A stretch of 64,000 nucleotides of DNA, from the NCBI GenBank assembly GCA_002733995.1, contig NVXR01000002.1:124001-188000 (forward strand), read 5' to 3'. The notes beneath the pieces were generated by a model. That model had not been told where the DNA came from. It did no database searches and saw only the letters and a list, made by a program, of their open reading frames with translations. Positions 57,937 through 64,000 of the stretch are shown piece by piece (position 1 is the first letter of the stretch; each line of letters opens with the position of its first letter). Source of the stretch: Desulfotalea sp. (GTDB taxonomy: Bacteria > Desulfobacterota > Desulfobulbia > Desulfobulbales > Desulfocapsaceae). The translations under genes and the position numbers were made by a program.

Positions 57937-58635
57937 TTATTCATTCCATAGGTCAAACAATTCACCACAACCCTTTCTGGCAAGAGCCATCAGCGCAAGA
58001 TACTCCTCATCGGAGTAAGGCTCACCTTCTGCTGTTGCCTGAATTTCAATCCAACGACCATCACCTGCCATAACAAAATTTGCATCGGTTTGAGCTGAGG
58101 AATCTTCCGGGTAATCTAGATCAAGCAGAGGCTTTCCGGCAAGAATGCCTACAGAAATGGCGGCAACAGGAGTGATTTTCGGCAGGGCAGCAAGCCCGCC
58201 CCGTTGCACAACTTTCTTCAAAGCATCTACAACCGCGATTGCTCCGCCGGTGATAGAGGCCGTTCTCGTGCCACCATCTGCATTAAGCACATCACAATCC
58301 ACCCGTAGAGTTCTTTCGCCGATGGTGTGTAGATCAACCATCATTCGAAGCGAGCGCCCAATGAGGCGTTGGATTTCCATGGTACGCCCGGAAGCGCCTT
58401 TGGTTTCGCGGCGATATCGGCTATCCGTTGCACAGGGTAAGATGCCATATTCAGCAGTAATCCAACCCTGTCCACTCCCCTTTAAAAACGGTGGTACTTT
58501 TTCTTCAACGGTCACACCACAAATCACATGGGTATTGCCCATTTTTATCAGTACAGAACCGTCGGCCTGATACTGTATCCCCCGTTCAATGGAAACAGGT
58601 CGCATCTCATCATCTTTTCTATTGTTACTTCGCAT
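57937..58635 (-). CDS. rph: Ribonuclease PH
   Basis: Phosphorolytic 3' to 5' exoribonuclease that trims tRNA 3' ends. The 232 residues include [31 protein letters not shown] segments, [16 protein letters not shown], and the phosphate-binding [22 protein letters not shown] lies four bases before the ATG. Confidence 0.96.
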   Translation of the reverse strand: MRSNNRKDDEMRPVSIERGIQYQADGSVLIKMGNTHVICGVTVEEKVPPFLKGSGQGWITAEYGILPCATDSRYRRETKGASGRTMEIQRLIGRSLRMMVDLHTIGERTLRVDCDVLNADGGTRTASITGGAIAVVDALKKVVQRGGLAALPKITPVAAISVGILAGKPLLDLDYPEDSSAQTDANFVMAGDGRWIEIQATAEGEPYSDEEYLALMALARKGCGELFDLWNE

Positions 58636-58746
58636 ATAACTCCTTTACACCTCCCCTCGACAAAGGGGATCAGTCTACATTTAAGATATTGGTTTTAAAA
58701 CATTTTTTAGTTTCATAGCTTTTTTCCTGCCCCATGAAGTGGCCTA

Positions 58747-59682
58747 TTAAATATGTTGATACCTGATAAAGAAAACCAGGCCAACAAGTATCAAGATAAG
58801 ACCAGCAAAAGCTGTCATACCCGGGACAGCACCTCCAAGAAACAACATACTCCCCCCAAGGGCGAAGATAACCTCACTCGCCTGGGTCGCATCTACCCCG
58901 GCTAACTCACTTGATGTTTTAGCCAGATTTCTGGTAAAAAGAAAAATACTGGTGGCACATACTCCTGAAAAAAGAGCCACGAGAGAACTATTTATAATCT
59001 GCTCCACAGAAGGAAGCGGTGGCGTTGTTATGAGCACTAAAATTATCCATAGGGGTATGGAACCCAGTGTCATTAAAAACACCTTATTAAACACATTGGA
59101 CAGGAGGGGGGAATGGATTTTGGGTAGCTTTGTGTTCTCTCCATTCGTAGCCTCCCAGACCAACTGATTGCCAAAAGGATAACAGAAAGCGGCGATAAGT
59201 ACAGGCAAGCCCCCCGTTAGGAGCAATGTCAGATCAAACTGCTCCACATTCGACATATTTACCAGAACGACTCCCAGAAAGATTATGGCCGAAAACAACC
59301 ATATTCGTAGGGGAAAACGCCTGCCAAAAAGCATAAAAACAAAGAGACTGGCAACAACGGTAAACTGCCATGTCGCTGCAATGACCCAGCCGGGAGCAAA
59401 ATCGGCACTAAAACAGATCAGGGCATAAAAACCACCAAATCCAATGCCCCCCGCAACGGTCCAGAACGTCCAATGTTCAAAAAAGAGGGCCACAACCGAA
59501 CGGAGTTGCTGCAACCCACCATTATACAATATGATCAGGGTTAAAAACAGAATCATAAAGGCATAACGCAGGGAGGCAGACCACACCCAATGCCCCCCTG
59601 CAACACTCATCACCTCATTAAAGATGAAAGTGGTGCTGAAAAAAGCGCCGGAGAGTACTCCCAAAGCGATAAGTTTCAGCAT
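58747..59682 (-). CDS. DMT-superfamily membrane exporter (EamA-like)
   Basis: 311 residues with about ten membrane segments in two repeated halves, as in the drug/metabolite transporter family. The second half ends in GAVPGMTAFAGLILILVGLVFF. Substrate unknown. It lies between rhlE and rph in a run of same-strand genes. Confidence 0.82.
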   Translation of the reverse strand: MLKLIALGVLSGAFFSTTFIFNEVMSVAGGHWVWSASLRYAFMILFLTLIILYNGGLQQLRSVVALFFEHWTFWTVAGGIGFGGFYALICFSADFAPGWVIAATWQFTVVASLFVFMLFGRRFPLRIWLFSAIIFLGVVLVNMSNVEQFDLTLLLTGGLPVLIAAFCYPFGNQLVWEATNGENTKLPKIHSPLLSNVFNKVFLMTLGSIPLWIILVLITTPPLPSVEQIINSSLVALFSGVCATSIFLFTRNLAKTSSELAGVDATQASEVIFALGGSMLFLGGAVPGMTAFAGLILILVGLVFFIRYQHI

Positions 59683-59707
59683 CGTTCAACCACCGAAGAA
59701 TCTCCTG

Positions 59708-61000
59708 CTAATTTCGTCCACGATAGCGACTTCGCCTTCCAGAAGATTGCGATTTTGGTTCTTTTCCATGGGTCTTCATCTCGGAGCCTTCGGAGCTATT
59801 AGCCGTTGGTTTTTTCGGCTTTTTAGCTCGCTTTGGTCGACGATCGATTCGTGAAGCCGGAACATCAATAATAGGTTCAAATCCGTCCAGATATTCCCTT
59901 GTAATCAATTGTTGTACCAGATATTCGATATCGGAGAGTTGCTTAAACTCGTCGGCACTGACCAGTGATACAGCCTGACCCTTGGAACCAGCCCGACCTG
60001 TCCTACCAATTCTATGCACATAATCTTCTGCTACATTTGGAAGGTCAAAGTTCACAACCTGGGGCAACTGGTCAATATCAAGCCCTCTTGCTGCAATATC
60101 AGTTGCCACCATGATCCGGACCTTACCCGCCTTAAAGTCGGCAAGGGCCTTTGTTCGCGCATTCTGGCTTTTATTGCCATGGATAGGCACAGCCCTGATC
60201 CCGGCTTTTTCAAGTTGCTGGGTCAACCTGTTTGCCCCGTGCTTCGTTCTAGTGAAAACGAGGGCCTGCTCCCAATTATTTCTTTTAATCAGTTCAATCA
60301 ACAGTGCAGACTTTCTCTTTTTATCTACAGGGATAAGCCACTGTTTAACCGTCTCCACCGTGGTATTTCGTGGTGTAACAGATATTTGCACTGGGTTATT
60401 AACCAGCTTAGTAGCCAGTGTGCGAATCTCTTCGGAAAAGGTCGCAGAGTACATCAGTGTCTGGCGATTTTTTGGTAAGAGGGCTAAGATCTTTTTAATA
60501 TCATGAATAAAGCCCATATCAAGCATCCTGTCCGCTTCATCTAGAACAAGAATTTCGAGTTGGGAAAAACGAACAGCTTTCTGATTATAAAGATCGAGTA
60601 GTCGCCCTGGCGTTGCCACCAGGATATCCACGCCTTTACGGAGAGTCATCATTTGCGGGTTAATCTTCACGCCACCAAACACCACGGTTGAACGCAGCGG
60701 AAGATACTTGCCGTAGGCCACAAAGCTGGCGTCAATCTGTGCTGCTAGCTCTCTTGTGGGGGTTAAAATCAGAGTTTTCACCTGATTTGACTGTACTTTT
60801 TTCCCCTTAGAAAGCATCTCAAGAATGGGTAGAGCAAATCCGGCTGTTTTTCCTGTACCGGTTTGTGCTGCGGCCATAAGATCTTTTCCCTCAAGGACAA
60901 TGGGGATAGCTTTTTTTTGTATTGGGGTTGGGGTTGTATACCCCTGCTCTTCAATTGCACGCAGAATAGGCTCAGATAAGCCCATAGTGTTAAAACTCAT
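59708..61000 (-). CDS. rhlE: DEAD-box RNA helicase (RhlE-like)
   Basis: ATP-dependent RNA helicase of 430 residues. Q motif [11 protein letters not shown], motif [10 protein letters not shown], motif II DEAD in [13 protein letters not shown], motif III SAT in MYSATF, and motif [12 protein letters not shown] are all present. The C-terminal tail (about 375-430) is basic and Gly/Ser/Arg-rich, typical of RhlE. In cold-living bacteria such helicases help unwind structured RNA. Confidence 0.93.
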   Translation of the reverse strand: MSFNTMGLSEPILRAIEEQGYTTPTPIQKKAIPIVLEGKDLMAAAQTGTGKTAGFALPILEMLSKGKKVQSNQVKTLILTPTRELAAQIDASFVAYGKYLPLRSTVVFGGVKINPQMMTLRKGVDILVATPGRLLDLYNQKAVRFSQLEILVLDEADRMLDMGFIHDIKKILALLPKNRQTLMYSATFSEEIRTLATKLVNNPVQISVTPRNTTVETVKQWLIPVDKKRKSALLIELIKRNNWEQALVFTRTKHGANRLTQQLEKAGIRAVPIHGNKSQNARTKALADFKAGKVRIMVATDIAARGLDIDQLPQVVNFDLPNVAEDYVHRIGRTGRAGSKGQAVSLVSADEFKQLSDIEYLVQQLITREYLDGFEPIIDVPASRIDRRPKRAKKPKKPTANSSEGSEMKTHGKEPKSQSSGRRSRYRGRN

Positions 61001-61074
61001 AAATATCTCGTTAAATTATAATGTGATTGTTTTTCGGTATCAAACCCCGGTGAATGGGAAATAAACCGGGATAA

Positions 61075-62007
61075 CTACTTCTTTCTTCTTAATGGGAGTT
61101 GGAACAACTGCCTAAACTTCGCAGGTACTCCGGTATCAAAACGACATACCTCACCCGTTCGCGGGTGGGTAAAGGAGAGTATCATAGCATGCAAGGCCAT
61201 TCTGCCCATAAAATTAGCCCCGGCGCCATATTTTTTATCTCCTATTATGGGATGGTTAATATCCTGCATATGGACCCTAATTTGATGCTTCCTGCCCGTC
61301 TCAAGATTAATCTCTAAAAGCGAAAAATCCTTTGTCTCATCAATTTTGGTATAATGGGTTATTGCTTTTTTACCTGTCATGTCACTCTTGGAAGAATAAA
61401 CAATAAAGGCACTACTCTCTGTCAACCAGGAGGTGATCGTCCCGGAGGCAGGCTCGACCACACCCTCTACAACACCGACATACGTCCGTTCACGGATCGT
61501 AGTGCCCCAGGTTTCTTGAATCTGCAATTTTACGTCCTGACTTCTGGCAAACATGAGCAGTCCCGAAGTCTCCCGATCAAGCCTGTGAATAATAAAGATT
61601 TTATTGTCCGCATCCTCCGTCTTGACGAAGGCACTCAGCATAGAATAAGCGGTCTTTCTTTTTTCTTTGTCTGTTGCCACAGTAAGTAGGCCAGCCGGTT
61701 TATTAATGACAATGATATCTTCATCGATATGCAAAATATTAAGTTCCTTAGGATGGTGGGTAACCTTACTTTTGTCCCAGCTCACAGTAACATCCTGGCC
61801 CGGAATGACCACAAAATCAAATTGGGTAACAGTCTTTTCTTCCACCAAAACCTGCTTGTCCTTGAGCACTGCTTTCAATAATTTCCTGGTTTTCTTAGGA
61901 AAGTTTTCAATAAGACTGACAAGAAGTGTATCTTTACTTGCGACTTTGTATGATGACAGGTTTTTCTTCTTAGGACCCGGCTTTCGCTTATATTTTTTAA
62001 CCTTCAT
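61075..62007 (-). CDS. RluA-family pseudouridine synthase
   Basis: 310 residues. A lysine-rich N terminus leads to an S4-like RNA-binding domain (about 30-85), then the synthase core with the catalytic Asp in HRLDRETSGLLMFA, and the conserved ETGRKHQIRVHM. The substrate may be 23S rRNA or tRNA. GAGAGAAA precedes the ATG. Confidence 0.9.
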   Translation of the reverse strand: MKVKKYKRKPGPKKKNLSSYKVASKDTLLVSLIENFPKKTRKLLKAVLKDKQVLVEEKTVTQFDFVVIPGQDVTVSWDKSKVTHHPKELNILHIDEDIIVINKPAGLLTVATDKEKRKTAYSMLSAFVKTEDADNKIFIIHRLDRETSGLLMFARSQDVKLQIQETWGTTIRERTYVGVVEGVVEPASGTITSWLTESSAFIVYSSKSDMTGKKAITHYTKIDETKDFSLLEINLETGRKHQIRVHMQDINHPIIGDKKYGAGANFMGRMALHAMILSFTHPRTGEVCRFDTGVPAKFRQLFQLPLRRKK

Positions 62008-62652
62008 TTATTTCTCTCTCTATTTGATAAACTCGTAAAAAAGTCGGCCAATGTTCAAGATGGCATAGTTAAAATGCTTGCTCTGCGGACGTACTTTTTT
62101 TAAGGGACACAACCCTACAATCGAAACGTCATGGCTTCGTAAAGAATCGGCAACCCAGCAGCGTTGAACTCTTTACAACACCATTATAGTTAGCTCTATC
62201 GAGGCCAGCAACACTTTTCACTCTACCTCTTTTGTCTTCAGATTCCATCCCCACAATAATCATTTTCTCAATAAGGCCACACATTCACAACAACTTTTCG
62301 GATTTTTCAAAAACAATCTTTAACGGCGGTATGTTTAACAACAACTATCTCACTGTTTAAGCGTACTTCAGTTCACTCATCTGTGGTTAGCGTTACTTGC
62401 AATGAGATGACCCAAAGCCATAATTTAACAGATGCAAAGCAACAAAAAGAAATTATAGCCGGTGATTTACCCCACAGAGAAGAGCAACCTGAAGATTACA
62501 CCTTTACTTACCTTATGATTTGCATGTATTTTACATTCTGGTAACCGGAAATAAGCCGGAATACATACCTTTCGCAGATCATCTTTTTGCTTTTCATGAC
62601 AATAAGCAAATGGTGATCCACTAATATTGTTGACGTAACAACTGGAGTCCCC
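62008..62652 (+). other. Long gap between the pseudouridine synthase and a small membrane-protein gene
   Basis: About 645 bases. I see no supported gene, known RNA or repeat copy; small frames on either strand lack ribosome binding sites and family resemblance. A 99-codon minus-strand frame (62467-62766) overlaps the better supported gene downstream. Confidence 0.4.
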
Positions 62653-62877
62653 ATGTATAAAAACAATTGCTTTCCAATCAGCGTAAGCCTGTTTTTCATT
62701 GCTCTGGGTGCAACAATGGCCTTCACAGACCTGTTTCATCCACTCATTGTTTTCATCCACAACCAAAATATCACGCCAATCCAGGCCGGCGGTTGTATTG
62801 TGGGCGCAATTTTAGGTTTTTTTCTCGTCTTCCGCCTGCTGGTAATACTGGGAGCCTATTTTCTGCCAAACGACTAA
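62653..62877 (+). CDS. Hypothetical small membrane protein
   Basis: 74 residues with two predicted membrane segments (about 9-33 and 46-70) and a short polar link. GGAG lies five bases before the ATG. No family recognised. It stands alone with long gaps on its left side. Confidence 0.5.
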   Translation: MYKNNCFPISVSLFFIALGATMAFTDLFHPLIVFIHNQNITPIQAGGCIVGAILGFFLVFRLLVILGAYFLPND

Positions 62878-62976
62878 ACACCGCCACAAACCTCAACACG
62901 CATGGATCTCAGAAGAAAACATAATCTTCATTTCAACAATACAGAGATCCAATATATTTTTGGCATAGAGTCTATT

Positions 62977-63011
62977 CTGGGTTTTTCAGTGTTAACTCAT
63001 TTAAAACCCAG
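62977..63011 (+). other. Hairpin between the small membrane protein and the GDPD gene
   Basis: CTGGGTTTT (62977-62985) and AAAACCCAG (63003-63011) are perfect nine-base arms with a 17-base loop. It may be a terminator variant for the small gene or a leader structure of the next one. Confidence 0.4.
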
Positions 63012-63084
63012 CTCCTGCATATTTTGTCAATCTGGTCTCACCACCTGATGGTTTTATTAACCTTTTTAGGAGGATGGTCAAGTC

Positions 63085-64000
63085 ATGCGTAAGCCACTCA
63101 GTTTTGCAACAATTGTACTCTGTGGGCTGCTTTGCAGCACTGGAGTCATGGCGGCTAAAACTGCCCCACAAGGTATAGAATCCCTTATACAAGTAGGCGT
63201 TCGACCAGCTTATCTTATACAGGACATGGATGAGGGAAAACTCAAACTAACCCTGGAATCCTGTAAAAATGGTCCCTTTTACAGAACTGATTTCTCCATC
63301 GGCCACCGGGGGGCTGCCATGCAATTCCCCGAACACACCAAAGAATCCTATGAGGCGGCGGCCGCCATGGGGGCCGGTATCATTGAATGTGACGTAACGT
63401 TCACTAAAGACCGAGAACTTGTTTGCCGACACTCCCAATGTGATCTCCACACTACCACCAACATTCTCACGATCCCCAAACTTGCAGCAAAATGCTCCGA
63501 ACCATTTTCCCCCGCGGAGTTCGACCCAAAAACCGGCACACTCATAAAACCAGCATCGGCCCAATGCTGCACCAGTGACATCACCTTAAAAGAGTTCAAA
63601 CAACTCAAAGGTAAGATGGAAGCATCCAATCCAGAGGCAACGACAGTTGCCCAATACCTAGACAGTACACCGAGCTGGCGCACAGATCTTTACACGGCCC
63701 ATGGCACGCTTATGACCCATGCAGAAAGCATTGAATTGTTTACAAAATTAGGCGTAAAGATGATCCCCGAGCTCAAGGCCCCCAGTGTCACCATGCCTTT
63801 TGATGGAGATTATAACCAAGAAAAATACGCCCAGGCCATGATAGATGATTACAAAAAGGCTGGCGTTGCCCCTGAAAATGTCTTCCCTCAATCCTTTGAT
63901 CTGCAAGATATACTCTATTGGCTAAGACATGAACCCACATTTGGTAAGCAAGGTGTGTATCTTGACGGCAGGTATGATGAGGCCACATTTGACGCAGCAC
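63085..64000 (+). CDS. glpQ: Glycerophosphodiester phosphodiesterase, secreted (partial)
   Basis: Runs off the right edge with 305 codons visible. A signal peptide (about 1-22, ending GVMAA) indicates a periplasmic or surface location. The GDPD core begins with GHRGA (about residues 72-76) and [16 protein letters not shown], then [18 protein letters not shown], with the catalytic histidines in GHRG and CRHS. Further conserved parts are MIPELKAP and FPQSFD. AGGAGGA lies about ten bases before the ATG. Such enzymes release glycerol phosphate from phospholipid head groups. The domain is expected to be completed beyond the window. Confidence 0.88.
   Translation, partial: MRKPLSFATIVLCGLLCSTGVMAAKTAPQGIESLIQVGVRPAYLIQDMDEGKLKLTLESCKNGPFYRTDFSIGHRGAAMQFPEHTKESYEAAAAMGAGIIECDVTFTKDRELVCRHSQCDLHTTTNILTIPKLAAKCSEPFSPAEFDPKTGTLIKPASAQCCTSDITLKEFKQLKGKMEASNPEATTVAQYLDSTPSWRTDLYTAHGTLMTHAESIELFTKLGVKMIPELKAPSVTMPFDGDYNQEKYAQAMIDDYKKAGVAPENVFPQSFDLQDILYWLRHEPTFGKQGVYLDGRYDEATFDAA

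Noticed and set aside
62467..62766. 99-codon minus-strand frame
   Set aside because: Overlaps the better supported small membrane-protein gene and has no recognisable features.

Overview
The window looks like chromosomal DNA of a Gram-negative, probably anaerobic bacterium, most likely a sulfate-reducer-type deltaproteobacterium (Desulfobacterota, Desulfobulbales-like). This is inferred from gene content: outer-membrane biogenesis genes (TamA/TamB, AsmA, MlaA, LolC/LolD), an AhbD-like radical SAM haem enzyme next to hemE, a RpoN-dependent regulator, and a membrane polyferredoxin of the NapH/NosR kind. I saw no rRNA, tRNA, prophage, intact insertion sequence or CRISPR array. Coding density is high, base composition is moderate, and most genes sit in short same-strand runs.

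Layout. 1-8,040 (minus strand): grpE, a sigma-54 response regulator, and the overlapping tamA-tamB pair. 8,200-16,994 (plus): rlmD, then a thiamine salvage block made of a TPP riboswitch with terminator, thiB, thiP, a thiQ-like ATPase and thiamine pyrophosphokinase, followed by gamma-glutamyltransferase. 17,046-18,346 (minus): a YigZ/IMPACT protein and a HAD phosphatase. 18,727-29,020 (plus): a NUDIX hydrolase, lysS-lolC-lolD, a large hybrid sensor kinase, a receiver-GGDDF protein and a MocA-like nucleotidyltransferase. 29,000-40,875 (minus): AsmA, MlaA, a small ORF, a TetR regulator, an 877-residue cNMP-binding/AAA/polyferredoxin chimera, a divergent PRPP synthetase, leuB, rsmG and hisD. 41,277-48,619 (plus): AhbD-like protein, hemE, an HD-domain protein and an aapJQMP amino-acid ABC transporter. 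48,798-62,007 (mostly minus): a SLC13 carrier, a SlyD-like Cys-tailed protein, copA (with copZ on the other strand), an SbmA-like protein, a multi-pass membrane protein, an SPL-like radical SAM protein, rph, a DMT exporter, rhlE and an RluA-type synthase. The right edge holds a small membrane protein and the start of a secreted glycerophosphodiester phosphodiesterase.

How the genes work together. Several units act on the envelope: TamAB assembles outer-membrane proteins, LolCD releases lipoproteins, and MlaA and AsmA affect lipid distribution. The thiamine block pairs uptake with direct conversion to TPP under riboswitch control. The Aap block is a complete polar amino-acid importer behind a strong palindrome. 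CopA, CopZ and probably the SlyD-like protein handle soft metals.

Least explained features: (1) the chimera at 33,946-36,579, in which a sensory domain and a degenerate sigma-54 AAA module are fused to a membrane Fe-S electron-transfer module; (2) a candidate structured RNA at about 31,441-31,663 with tandem terminators and no gene; (3) a roughly 140-bp dispersed repeat present three times in the same orientation (19.5, 31.2 and 42.4 kb). Start sites were chosen by eye from ribosome binding sites, and positions of short sites may be off by a base.
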